NCBI GenBank assembly: GCA_963662175.1
Contig: OY759221.1
Span: forward strand, 20,261,027-20,325,026
Reading direction: 5' to 3'
Source of the DNA: Aradus depressus
Lineage: Eukaryota; Arthropoda; Insecta; Hemiptera; Aradidae
Length of the DNA: 64,000 nucleotides
Shown here: piece after piece, positions 1 through 42,700 of the stretch
Position numbering within the stretch: the first letter of the stretch is position 1
Layout of the letters: the number at the start of each line of letters is the position of its first letter
The notes under the pieces: model-generated
Seen by the model: only the letters and a program-made list of their open reading frames with translations
What the model was told of the DNA's origin: nothing
Databases searched by the model: none
Position numbers and translations under genes: made by a program

Positions 1-29647
<29,647 letters not shown>

Positions 29648-29683
29648 ACTGAGACGCTGGACCGAGTGTTCACTCTACCATCT

Positions 29684-29689
29684 CTTATA
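29684..29689 (-). promoter_or_regulatory. Candidate TATA box of the aminopeptidase gene
   Basis: TATAAG on the minus strand lies 37-42 bases upstream of the exon 1 ATG at 29647. If transcription starts about 30 bases downstream, the 5' leader would be only about ten bases. A start inside an unseen upstream exon is an alternative. Confidence 0.35.
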
Positions 29690-29907
29690 AGGCCGTGCTC
29701 CCCTCCCGACTTTCTTACAGATCATCTTTAAGGCCGCTACACACCTTCCATTTTTATTCCGATTTTTAAGTTTATCATCCAGGCATCATGACAATGACCA
29801 AATTTAACACCACGAATTATAATTTTTTTTTAAATGTATGATGTGACCATAACAGCAGTTTCTAAGTTGTGAGTTTCTATTTAATATAGAGATCGACTCC
29901 ATAAATA

Positions 29908-30605
29908 TGAGGCGTTGCGGATACAAAGGGCGAACTCAACATCGGGACAAAAATGTTTTTTTCTTCATCCGAATCTAGACCCTTCAGAGAATCTACAAGT
30001 ATATTATTCATGTTGAGTTCGCCCTTCTTTCCCTCTCAAAATACGCACAAAATGATACCATGCTGCCTAGAAACTGCGGTAGGAGGGCGGATACGAAAGG
30101 CGAACTCAACACCCCACTCCTCCACTGAGGAGCCCCCTGCGAAACTTAAAGATATTAGAGATCTCCTACCGTACATTCCATTACCTTGGGCAACATACTT
30201 CACAGATATTATTGAAAATCACCAGTCAGCTACTCCCACAAAATCATAAAAAAATGCATAAAATACATTTTAAAATCATTTTAAAATGTATTTTATGTAT
30301 GCACAATACAAACTTTATTGTAATTGTATTGCAAATTATAAATATATATATATGTATATTGTATTATATATATATTTTTTTTTTTTTTAAGTGAGGCTCA
30401 AACAAATTCTTGACCAATTACATAGGTTTATTATTTAAAATATAAATAATATTATTATAAAATGACAAACCAATATGCGACATCCCACAACGAAAATAAC
30501 TAGATTACCTTTATTGTTGAGTTCGCCCTTTTGCAAAAATTTTCAAACGCGTTTTTCTGAAAACCACCTTTTGTTGATTTCGCCCTTCGTATCCGCAACG
30601 CCTCA
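29908..30605. mobile_element. MITE with TGAGGCGTTGCGGATAC termini and TA duplication
   Basis: Inverted ends TGAGGCGTTGCGGATACRAA are flanked by TA on both sides (29906-29907, 30606-30607). The inner sequence of the terminal repeat, GGGCGAACTCAAC, recurs inside in both orientations (about 29928, 30011, 30098, 30515), with GGGCGAAATCAAC in the right terminal repeat. A 48-base palindrome lies at 30253-30300. A 98-codon frame (29953-30249) crosses these repeats and is unassigned. Confidence 0.75.
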
Positions 30606-31143
30606 TATGTCTATAAAAGAAGATTCTGATTGACAGAAGGAATGTTAACGTAGAGAACAGCAAATAAACTGTTAATACTCATGATGGGAGTGCTTCTCGA
30701 AATTTCCCCTATTGCTAGGTTATAAAAAGCAAAAAATAAGTTGGAAGTAGTAATGTAGTAGTAGTAAAGTCTTTATTCAATTAACATAATAGAAAATTAC
30801 ATACAAAACATATATACAATAATGTGACCTTTTATGAAGACAAACTCAATGGCCTAAGCCGTCTTGAGGAGTCTAGATTTACATAAATAATATTATCTTA
30901 GAAACTTATAATCTTGTTTCTTATAAACTTATTAACAACAAATTTTTCTTTCTAAAATACAAATAAAAATAAAATAATAAATATATCTTTGTTCCTATTT
31001 ATTTATTTAATTCACAGTTTCTGAAATCGTAAGCCTTTTTGCAATAATTTACCAGTAGTTGTTGGAAGTACATAGTAATGTTCTGATATATAATATCAAA
31101 ACCTTCTTACACAACCCTAAAATAAAAAAGTGATGAATCACCG
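30606..31143. other. Intergenic DNA between aminopeptidase and LEO1, left part
   Basis: AT-rich. The stretch agtagtagtaaagtctttat at 30756 looks like the complement of a LINE 3' end but is too short to assign. Confidence 0.3.
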
Positions 31144-31639
31144 GCTATGTACTTCCCCAGCACGAATTAATCAATTATTTTTTCGCTCTCCCTCCAAAGC
31201 CAATCGACCGACTGGACTAAAACTTAATATTTGACTTACATACACAATCATTACATCTGCAGTTATGAGGGTATTTGAGTTGGGCCCCCTTCTTCCCTTC
31301 AACCGATATCTCAGGAAAATTGAAAGGTGCCATCCTTAAGGATGTTTGAAATAAAATTTGATGTCAATAAATTCATTGCAACGGCAGTTATTAGTGTTTT
31401 TGTGTTTTGCATCCCTCTTCCCTTTGGCTGAAAATCAATAGGTGTCGTCCTTAGACGTTTCTGGATACACATATAAAATATCGTGTCGATAAATTTATTC
31501 TATCAGGAGTTATCGAATACAGACAAACAGCATTTTTGGAATGAGGAGGCTGGAAAAAATAAAATTCTGTTGAAAACGCCGCATCTAATGTTCAACCGAT
31601 TACATAACTTCCCCTATATTTCGTAAAGATGGGGAAGTG
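31144..31639 (-). repeat. CTTCCCC-bounded repeat with about three tandem 110-120-bp units
   Basis: On the minus strand it starts ACTTCCCCATC...AAGTTATGTAATCGGTT and ends GTGCTGGGGAAGTACATAG. Between are diverged tandem units containing CTGAAAATC/GATTTTCAGCC, GACGACACCTAT and AATGAATKTATYGACA. Related copies: 27436-28525, 50138-50660, 58871-59265, 62142-63130 and a fragment at 39236-39330. Internal tandem units between short inverted ends are reminiscent of Helentron-associated elements, but the class is unproven. Confidence 0.6.
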
Positions 31640-33767
31640 AAAAAAAATTGTTGTGAACTGAGATTTAAGATAAGATCAAAACGAACGAAGTAACAGCGCG
31701 CCAATGAATGTCAAATGAGAGTGGGGGCTCGTTATCTATGCTGGAAGTGTTGTTGTGTTGTTTGTCGCACATTCTTCAAGGACCCACAGCTCGGATTCAA
31801 CACGACTAGTTTTAAATGAATTTGATATTTAACATATTTTAAAAACATATTCAATTCATTTCAAATTTGAATGATACCGAACCAAAGCCAAGACCATATT
31901 ATGATACAAAGAACACTCGTATGAAATTGAAACTTTTTTAATCGATACGGAAACGTTACCGGAGCTTCATTTCCGTTCGTGATGAATGTTCAACGGAAGT
32001 GACGTACTTGATAATATAATCAGCTGTTCCTTATTATACTCGTCATAATATTTATATTAATTAAAGATATTGTTTCATTTTTAGGAAATCCTTTAAACGC
32101 TTTTACTGACAATGAACGAAATGACAATGAAATAAAAGCTAATAAAAACGAAAATATGTAAATAAAATAGGTGCATAAAACATACAAAATTGCTTTCTTA
32201 AATGTTATAAATTAATTCTTCTAATTCAATTATATCTTTAGCCGATACATAATATATGCACCTTTCAATTGTGAAAAAAATAGCTAGAGTACAAAATAAG
32301 TTCCACTTCGAATTTGCGGATTCTGTGAACTACCACACTTGCCGTTTTTTTGTAAATGTCTCTTTAAATATGGTTCACATCAACAGAATGATTCTTTAGA
32401 AAGTTGTAAAGCATTTCAAAACACATTATTTACATGAAATAACAGTTTTCGTTTGTAAGTGGGTTTACGGAATAATTAGAAAAGAGATCGAAACGCGTAG
32501 GTATAAGATTGCATTATGAAAGGAAATTCTGTTGATATTTGATTCAAAATCATAGTTTATAATGAAAACAATTTTGTTAATTATGCGAAGTGAAAGTCTA
32601 GCAATACCCTCATTGCCAATGTACACGATGTACAAGTTTAGGTTTTTCACCAATAAATCTATTTCTTTTTAGGTTGTGGTTGAAATATTTAAAAAAAACT
32701 TTATGACTTTCGCCTGGAAGTGCTGTGTAAAAGGAAAGAATGGTCTGATTAAATTTCGGCCGAAATGTGACAAAAAAAGAGACCACTTAACTTCGGGGCC
32801 TTAGTACATTTTATAAGGTACCGCCTTTATTTATGACCTAATCTACTCTATTAAAATAAAGACACGTTTTATATGAAGTCCTTTTTTTTTTTGGTCGGTT
32901 GGTTTTGCAGAATACATACAAAAAACTGTCTTAAAATTTGGTTTTGAAACTTATTCTGTTAGACATTTTCTTGACTTAAGCAAAAATGGTCCTTATTACA
33001 TTTTCAACTAGCATAATGCCCTCAGATTAGAACTAATACGAACAAAATTATAGCGTTGCAAAAAAAATTGATTGTTTTAGACTGGAAATGCTTATAAGTA
33101 AAAAGAACCCTCCACTCCGACTTTCGCAGAAATTCGGCCCAACACCAGAAAAATTGTAGGCGACATCATCACCTATTGACTCATGAGTAAAACAATTTTA
33201 TTTCAATTTTTCCAAGCATCAAAAACCCTCCTATCCTGTAATCTTTCAAAACGAAATCGAATCCAAAACTCGATTGCTTGCTATTGGCATTCTTCCAATA
33301 ACCGCTCGTTTTAATTCAAATAGATAATAGACAATTTTATTCCAATTATTTTGTGTAGAAAATAAAATAAATCTACTATATATATTTTTATTTTTCTTAT
33401 TCTTCTTTTGGTTTGTATCAAGACAAGATAAAATAACATAAAAAATTGAAAGAAAACCAGTAAAAAATTCCCTGATTCTCTCATATTAGGAGAAAAAAAA
33501 TTAATAATATTTCTTAAAAAGTTACTATCTCAGAAAATTAGCTTGCTCCAGTGCTTACTGATTTTTAATAAAAAGATTTTATTTTTTATTTAGTTACGTT
33601 TTAGTTTAAAGCAGGAGGTTTAAAGTCCTTGGCTAGTGGATAAGGTTATGTTGGGTAGGTTACAAGTGGTATGTCGGGTTAACAGGGAATTGAGTATTTC
33701 GCTTCGTGTATTTATTTGTATTTTGTTCATAAATGCACTTATTGTTCCTAATAAATATTAAAAAATA
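31640..33767. other. Intergenic DNA upstream of LEO1
   Basis: AT-rich sequence separating the divergent aminopeptidase and LEO1 genes. It should contain the LEO1 promoter, but I see no convincing TATA box. No other gene found. Confidence 0.4.
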
Positions 33768-36700
33768 ATGGCTCCCCGTACGGAGAGCGAAGAGAGAAGT
33801 TCTAGTGACGTTGATTCAGGTTTTGTATTTACATATTTTAGTATAGTAATTTATTTAGTTAAATACCTTAATTGATTATCAAGCTATATGAAATGTGTTC
33901 CCAGTAAAATGGCAAAATAATATTAATATACTATTCGTTTAAATAGTTATTCGGTTCATTGAAAAAAATGGAGCAGTTTTACCCTGGCCAATTTTCATCC
34001 TTGATTATGTTTTAAAGTTTTAAAAAATATATATACTTTACACATGTATGTCATCGAGCATGTTCTTATGTAGAATTCTGAACTTTGTATTTATTGTTTA
34101 ATAGATCATAATAGACCTTCCTTCCATAGGCTTCAAAACTAGACATACGTTCGAATAGCGCCTAAAAGTTGTCAACTGCTTCACAAATACATTTATTTCA
34201 ACTCCAACATTTTGCCTTTGTTAGTGTCGTTTTTCAAAAAAAAAAATCTCGCCAAGTCGTTTTCTGGAGCTAATGATGTGCCAAACTCCTCTAATTAAAT
34301 AAGGTTTTTTTCAAAAATCTGTTATTGATAAAACTGCATTATAATGACAACTTTTACATTTAGTGCCTAAAAATTCAAAAACTAACTTTTTTTTTTTTCT
34401 CGTTAATTACAACCTACGAACTTTACATAATACAATTGTATTTAATGGATGAAAATATTTAATCTGAAAGATTTCAAGAATCTTTTTTATCTATTTTAAT
34501 AATTCAATTTGTTTTATTTTCTAGATGCTGGGACTGATTCCGACAGTAGCGCCTCTGGAAGTGCGGGTTCAGCCAGTGGGAGTTCCCGAAGGGGTGCTCC
34601 TACCCCAGGTCATGGCTATGACGAAAGCGACCCTGGCTCCCCACAGTCGGGGCAGAAGTCAGCAGCCTCCAGCCCTGCCAGTCAGCCATCCGCTAGTCCT
34701 CAGCGCTCCCCCTCTGGCAGCCCAAAGTCTTACTATTCTGGGAGTCCTTCAAGTGAAAAGTCACATTCAACAAAGAAGTCTGCTTCGAAGTCCCCCGGAC
34801 GGTCAGAAAGAGCTTCCAGATCCAGAACACCTAAGTCCTCTTCCCCGCAGAGTAGTAGGGCGGAATCTCCAGGCTCACAAAGATCTGCAAGTCATGCTTC
34901 AGGAAGGTCTGGGAGTGGAAGTCCGGCATCGGACAGATCAGGGAGCCCCGACTCTGAAAGTGGCCACTCTGCAAAGTCGGTGGTGTCAGCCCGTTCAGGA
35001 AGTGCCAAATCTCTTCATTCAGGATCACCGAGATCTCTGAAATCAATCAGTCCTTCTTCTCGGAGGTCGGGAAGTCCTGGATCTCCAAATTCAGGAAGCC
35101 CTGCCTCACGAAAGACAGGCAGCCCAAGATCCCCTCGGTCCAAGTCAGGAAGTCCTGCCTCACAGAGATCAGGAAGTCCCGCCTCACTAAGATCCGGAAG
35201 CCCTGCCTCAAGAAAAACAGGTAGCCCAAGATCGCCTCGATCGAAGACAGGAAGCCCCACGTCGCAGAAATCCGGTAGTCCAGCCTCACGAAAGTCAAGA
35301 AGTCCTGCTTCACCGAAATCAGAGAGCCCGGTCTCACGGAAGTCGAGAAGTCCAGCCTCTCTGAAATCAGGTAGCCCGGTTTCGCGAAAATCAGGAAGTC
35401 CTGCCTCACAAAAATCCGGAAGCCCAGCCTCACGAAAGTCAGGCAGGTCGAAGTCAGTGAGCCCCGCATCACGGAAGTCAGTAAGCCCCGCCTCACGGAA
35501 GTCAGGAAGCCCCGCATCACGGAAATCAGGTGGGAGCCCTAAGTCGGGAAGTCCCCGGTCGCAGAGGTCAGGGAGCGGCTCTTCGAAAGGGTCTCGAAGC
35601 CCTGGATCCCCAAAGTCACGAACTTCAAGGTCCCGGTCTCATTCAGCTAGCAGTGCTGGATCACGGTCGCGGTCTGGATCCCCTCCAGTCAATGGAAGTA
35701 AACCAGATAGTAAGTATATAGCTATAAGCTATGTTGAATGTTTGATTGACTCATGTCTCGCCTTTATTAATTATGGAGCATTTCGTCTACTAACAGAGCG
35801 CTTTTTCGTCGCTCTGGTGGACATGAACCCAACACTTCTGAGGGAGTACTAAATTTCGTCTAGCCAGGTTTAGATAGACGTTGAAGACGTTTACCTGGCA
35901 ACACCCAGGCTTGGAATCGCTATTTAAAGTCTTCTCCAGATGGCGTGCTCAAGTTTCCTTTTAATTTCCCTTAAAACGTCCTGGCACAACGTGCAAGCTA
36001 CATATTTACTCCGGGTGCCCCAATAACGCTGTATAATGCTCTTACTAGAGTTATTGTGATAAGGAGCGGTTCCATTGATGGATCTGTGTTGTTAACTCCT
36101 GCTCCTTTCATTTTTCACGACACCCTTCTGCTCTCTGTTACTCCAACCGCCCTGACTTCATGTAAGAAATCAGTTCTAGAAGTTCGTTATGATTGTAGTG
36201 CAAGCTTTATACTGATGAAACATTTTTCAGAGCATAGAATGTGGTAATTGTATGGAAAAAACCAGAATTTGTAGTAATAAGATGATTTTAAAGAGACCAA
36301 TTGACGATAGTTTTTAAGGTTTTTCATTTGAAAATTCTAAGCTTCAATTATTCTGATGTTTATTTATTTTTACATAATGTGATAGGATTCGGATTAAATA
36401 AATATAAAGTACTGAACATAGTTCTTCTGTGATTCTATGAAATTTGAGAACATTGTTTGTTTTATACAACAATGGCTACCCTATATTCATGTTGATAATA
36501 TCCTTCTTTTAAACAAATTTTCATTGTTATAGTGGAGTGTGTTATTTAATTTAGATTTAGATCAGTTACTCATTATTGTATAACTTACTTCGGCCTCTCT
36601 TCTCTGTCAGTGTGTAATCGGCTTCAAGAGAACATCAAGTTGGTTTATTCTTGCCATAATGATGGAACATTGTGAAAGTTCTGAGTTTTGGTTGCAATCA

Positions 36701-39700
36701 CTGATGGGCGGTATTTGTACCGAACGAAATCATGTTTCTTCCGACAGTGGTTACGTACCTGGTGATAATTCTAGGGCGAATCAGAATCAAGGTATGATGC
36801 AGTTTTCTAATCTTTACAAGAAATCTAATCAGAAAAGTCTTCCGAAGTCTAAAAAGAAGGTGAACCTCTCCAGTCAACTTGGTGTAAATCATTTTGAAAT
36901 AGTGAATGAAAAGGTTTCACAAAATTCTAGGAATGGTTTTCGACATTTTCAAAACAATCGTCCCAACAATTTCATCATAACAAATTTCAATGTTAAAAAA
37001 AGTGGAGTTTCGGTAGGTGTTAAAAAAAGAAAAACAGTTTTTCTTAATCGGAAATTAAATTTTCTCATCAGGAAAGTAACTCAGGACGATCAAAAGTGTC
37101 GAAAGGCATTAATTTCGGTTAAATCGCTTCTCATTGAACTGAGTAACAATTTGAAGACGATGAAGCGTTACTTGTGGGACGCGGCAAGGAAGAATCTGAG
37201 ATCCCGAAGGAAGTGTCGACTAGAAGTGCATGGTATCCCTGAAAAGCCTGGAGAATCTTTGATAAGTCTGATGATGTTGGTTGGGACTGCATTGCAGATC
37301 CCGATAACCCCTGGAAGTATCTCGAGTGTGGTTCGAGTCAAACAAGATGACAATGGTGACCCTCCAAAGATTATTGTCAAATTTTTTCGAAAAAATTTAA
37401 GAAATGAGATTCTCCATAGATGGAAGTTCAGATCGCAACTAACAACTCGAGATATTGGATGGGTTAATGCGGATGAACCATGCTACAACATCATCATTAA
37501 GGAAACATTTCTCAAGTTTAATAAACATTTTTTTAGTTATTTGAGAAAACTGAAAAAGTTGTGTATACTATATAATAGAGGTAATGTAAAAACTAAATTT
37601 AACCACAATATTCTAATTTATGAACCTTATTTAGGAAAGTTAAAGGATCGATTCATATCGTAAATAGGAAGACTTCTAAAATGTTTATAACTTTGGGACA
37701 GGCTCATTGCATGTCAAATCAACCAATGACCTCTCGGATTTCTATGATTTTCTATGCATAAATTGTACTTAATGAGAATACAAAAAGTAATAGATTTTTT
37801 TGCAACAATCGCCTCAGGATTATTCACCATTATTGTCAACCGGTAACACCACTGCATACTCTTTTTCAATCTAATTCGATCATTTTTTCTAACACCTATC
37901 CGGCATATTGCAGCCGCCATCTTTAATTTTTCTCAATTAAAACCGGAACCATATATTGTCACTAGAGTTATGTGACTGTACTAAATTGGAAAGTCGACTT
38001 GCAAGATTTGTTGCAGACAGACAACAAAGCAAGCTACAAAAGCTTGTAAAATAAAGGAACAAGGAGTGCGTTATTTAACTATCAATTAGAAATTAAGTTT
38101 CATCTTGTTTCAAACAAGGATAATTTTCCTCTTTTCAGGTAAAATATATTACAATTATTTATATCAATAACATATTTATTATTTCTGTTTGTAAGGTGAC
38201 GGAGGGAGCGAGGCGGGTGCTAAAGCGGCTCCACGGAGACGTGTATTGTCTGACAGTGATGAGGGCAGTTCTGGAGAAAAAACGTAAGTAAACATTTTAT
38301 TTTGTAATATTACTAGCTTTTTTTACCGGGGCTACGTTTTGTAGCACAAAATACGTCCTTTAAGTCAATTTCCCTCGGTTTGAGGAGTTGGGACCATTGC
38401 ATAATTAAGTAAAAATATCACATGTTCGTAGTTAATTATTGTGGCTAATACCCTGGCTTTAACTACGAGGTCTTATCTTCCACATCGTGGTCTTTCATCG
38501 GTCTGGTGGTCTTGAGCTCAGTGGTCTAGCATGCTACAACCTACCTCTGAGTTACCGGCATCTTCCTATATTTTATTGTTGCTAGGACATGCATTAATAC
38601 TTCATAATACAAAAATTCAAATCCCATAATACCTATTTCCTATTTGTGTTGATGTAGTGGAAAATAAAAAATAATAAAAACAAAATATTTGTTTGTTTAT
38701 TGTCCAATTCCACAAAAGTATACTCTATAGAAGTCTTCGCTGCCGATCGAAACAAAAATACTGTATGTACACAGTTAAATTCGCTTATAACAATCTTCAA
38801 GGGACCTAGGAAATCAAATCGTTTTATCCGAACTTCGTTATATCCGGATTTGTAAGCGAGTTTCACTGTATATGTTTGTGTAATTAGTTATTATAAATGT
38901 TAAAGAAGGTGTTTGCTTTTATAAACTCGAATGTTTACATTCGATTTCTGCATTTAAACTCTTTTTTAGTAGTTGCATTTTTGGAACAGAAAAATAAAAT
39001 AAAACGTTAACAGTAACGTTTATTCTATTTTTTATTAGTATATTGTAATGCATTATATTTTAAACTGAAATATGTCTTGTTGAATAATTTGTTTTTCTTC
39101 AGCGACCTGGGAGATGTGAAAAAGAAATCAAAAGCTATTGATTCAGACAGTGAAGACGGAAGTGGAGAGGAACCAAAGAAATCAGGTAACTCCAAAAACA
39201 CTTTTCTTTTATTTTACTTTTCTAGCAATACTTAGTGTAAGGGAAGTTATGTAATTGGTCAAAAATTATACACTCAGTTTTCACCATAGTTTCATGTTTT
39301 CCAAATTCCCGAATAACTCGATAAAATAAAATATTGTTACAAAGTTTTATATGTGGATTCAGAAATCTATAAGTTAAGCATTTATCAAATCTAGCGTAGA
39401 TGAATGAAGGTTTAGAGGAAGAGCGGAAACTTAGTTCACTACAAACAATTCGAGCTGAAAGTACATTATTTTTTTTTTGCTTTTGAAATGAACCAAAAGC
39501 CAACGGTAGGCCATAGCTTGAATACGGTTTGATCACTGATACTGTATTGTTTTCGAGGGCGCCGGTAGCTCAGTGGTATGCGTGCTTGACTTCTGAGCTC
39601 AAGGTTGTGGGTTCGTAGCCCGACCGAGGCCCTTAGTTTATTTTATCTGGGAGGTAAAATAAACTTAAGCACGCCGTCCTTCGGATGGGACGTTAAGCGA

Positions 39701-42700
39701 TGGTCCCGAGCCTGTACGATGTCAGGTACTCGTTAAAGACCCCTGCCCTAGATGAATAAAAATTTAGGGTAGGCAAAATTTAGGACTCCCACAGTAGAGT
39801 CGGGCTCATGTCCACCAGAGTGACGATGGAGCGCTCTGGTAGTAGGCGATATGACCTCGTAGTTAAAGCCCGGGCATGAGTCATAAAACCTAACCTAACC
39901 TGTATTGTTTTCGTTTAACCGGTCAATGAAAACTAAAATAATCCATGTGTACCATTCACTTCTATTGGCTTCGATAATTCATTGGGTTTTTCCCAATTAC
40001 CAATTTCTCTGTTAATAACTACCTGAAAAAAGAAATCAGGAAACTTGAGAAATGTTGTGAATTGTTAGTTATACTCATGTCCGGGCTTTAACTACGAGGT
40101 CATATCACCTACTACCAGAGCTCTCTTTTGTCGCTCTGGTGTACATGAGCCCGACTCTACTATGAGAGTCCTAAATCTTGCCTACCTAGGTTTAGTTACC
40201 TAGAGTAGGGGGTTGTTAACGAGCACCTGAAATCGTATAGGCCCGGGACCATCGCTTTTCGTCCCATTCGAAGGAAGGCAGGCGTGCTCAAGGCTTTGAC
40301 ATTGCCCGTCAACATTGTGGTAATTCCTTCCTTACCTTCCTCTTATCCACGCTCCTCCAGTTGATAACGAATAAGAATCCGGCTGTATGTCAAGTGCTCA
40401 GTTCTCATTTTCATTCTACATATATTAAAAACTTACTTTTTTGTTTATTTTCTATATCTAGAGGTGGGATTTCGTGTAGTAAAAAAATTGAAAAACGTGC
40501 AAAAATGTGCAACAAAAAACAAATCCTGCCATTAACTGTTTTCTGTGAGAAAAAAAAATTGTATCTAATTTGTAAATTAGAGAACTCTTTTTTCAGCTTA
40601 AAATTGGGTAGGGTTTAAAAGTAAATCTATAAAATAAAAAGCCTAAAGGAATTTATTTATACAATTTATAAAAAATATTTACTGAAACACAATTTTTTTT
40701 TACTCCATGTTTTAATTACGAAGCATATATGTATACATTTTTGATCAAAAAAATACTAGAGATATGTAAAATACAAAACAGTTCACTACATTACTCGAGG
40801 CCGAGAATTTGACTTAAATTGATATATATATATTTTTACTTAATCATTTGATGCGTTAAAATTTACTACTAAATACATTTCAAAATTCTTGTCTGAAAAA
40901 GAGTATCGCCTATCGCTAAGTACATATGTGTTTTAGCTGGGAAAACGATCTCTAGACTCTTACGCTTGTAATGGGGCATCTTTTGTAGCTGCTTATAATG
41001 TCAGGTTGTAGATCCAATCCAATATCTTCACCATTTATGGCCGCATTGTACTTTTTGAGTTGGTCATATCCGGGATTATTTCACAAAACTTGTAAATTTG
41101 TCGATTAACAAATGTATACATTTTCAAACTAACTTACAAATAAATTTCCTAATTATGACAAAATATACATTTATGTGCAGAAAAAACCTAAAACGTGCAA
41201 TTTCGTGCAAAATAAAATTTATGTGTATTAATCAAGATGCCTTAATTCTTAAAAACAAATTGTTATTTAATGATTTCAAACAAGCGAAAAAAAAATGAAA
41301 TTGCACGGGAATCCGGGCTGTATTTATATATATTAAACAATTTATTTGTTTTCCAGTGACCGCAGAAGCCCTTTTTGGTGATGCGGACGACCTGAGTTCT
41401 GAGGAAGAAGCTGAAAATGAGAGTGGGAAGAAGGAGGCTAAAAGTAGTGAGGGTGAGGAAGGAGAGGAGGAGAAACGAGGATGGAGAGAGGAGGAGCGAG
41501 CCAGGAGTGACGAGGAACAGCAGCCCACCAGCGACAAGGTCATTTTTTACATTTTAGAATATAATACAATATAGTACTCACAATTAGAACAAGTTTTGTC
41601 CAGAACTGAATACCATTCAAAAAGTGCTTTGTCCTTCTGATCAATAGCTAAGTTCCATTTTAATTGATCCGTAGAATCACAGTAAAGTTATCGTTGCAAT
41701 GACATCTATAAGGAACAGTGAAAAAAGCCCAATTGGTGTTGCCCATCTACACGACCGTAGGCATTTTTACGTGGCAACCTCTCACGGTGGTGAGAAAATG
41801 TTTTGAAATTACTAAGGGGTGAAAGAACTTTTTAATTGCAATCTATCTTGCTGATTTTTGCGTTTGCGTAGATGTGTGCGTTGTTGTTTAGTCTTAGTTT
41901 AATAGCCACGTCCGCATTTCGTTGCTGCATAGAATTGTCAACTTCTTCTTCATATAAATCTGGGACGGATTGAGGTAGCTGTGTCATCCTTTCAGTATTA
42001 GATTTGTCTTGTCGAGCGCTATTCATGTTGTTAATATCATTAGTATCCTTATCACCTAACTCGTAATTTTTAACTATTTTGGCTTGTAATCTGCAGATAA
42101 AATGATTATTGATTAGAAAGGCACTATTTGTGATTATTATTTATGATTTTTGGTTATGTTTTTAATTTCTCTGTTTTTTACTCACAAAATGAAGAAATTT
42201 GGCGATTGGATGAACTGTTTAGTCGTTATAGCGGTTTTAAGCCTGCTAAACCTCTTGAAATCAGAAGTTCGCAGCGCGGCGGGATGACGTCAGAACGACA
42301 AGTTTGTGTGTGAGCATGAAGCCTAAGGATGTTTACATTTAACGTACTGCTCATTCTCATCGAGTAATTATAACGAACCCGAGAGCAAAATTTCGTGACT
42401 CTCACTTTCTGAACTTCAGGACCTAAGTTGTTAGACGTTGTCATGTCAAAGCTATATGAATGGGGCTGGGTACTTGAATCTTGATATACATGAAAATATT
42501 TGTTTAGGATGAGGAAATGGAGAAGGAGGAAGAAGTTATACCGGAGACGAGAATTGATGTGGAGATCCCGAGGATCACTTGTGACCTGGGAAGAGACCTG
42601 CACTTCGTCAAACTGCCCAATTTTCTGTCAGTGGACCCCCGTCCTTTCAGCGGGGACACCTACGAGGATGAGATAGACGAGGAGGAAACATTAGATGAAG

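Noticed and set aside
35015..35520. Long antisense frames (81 and 157 codons)
   Set aside because: They are opposite the LEO1 repeat exon and only mirror its repetitive codons.
34509..35852. 447-codon frame as a separate gene
   Set aside because: It is LEO1 exon 2 plus read-through into intron 2; the splice donor at 35710 and domain order support the spliced model.
41232..41543. Antisense 103-codon frame
   Set aside because: Opposite LEO1 exon 5, an acidic exon whose complement naturally lacks stops.
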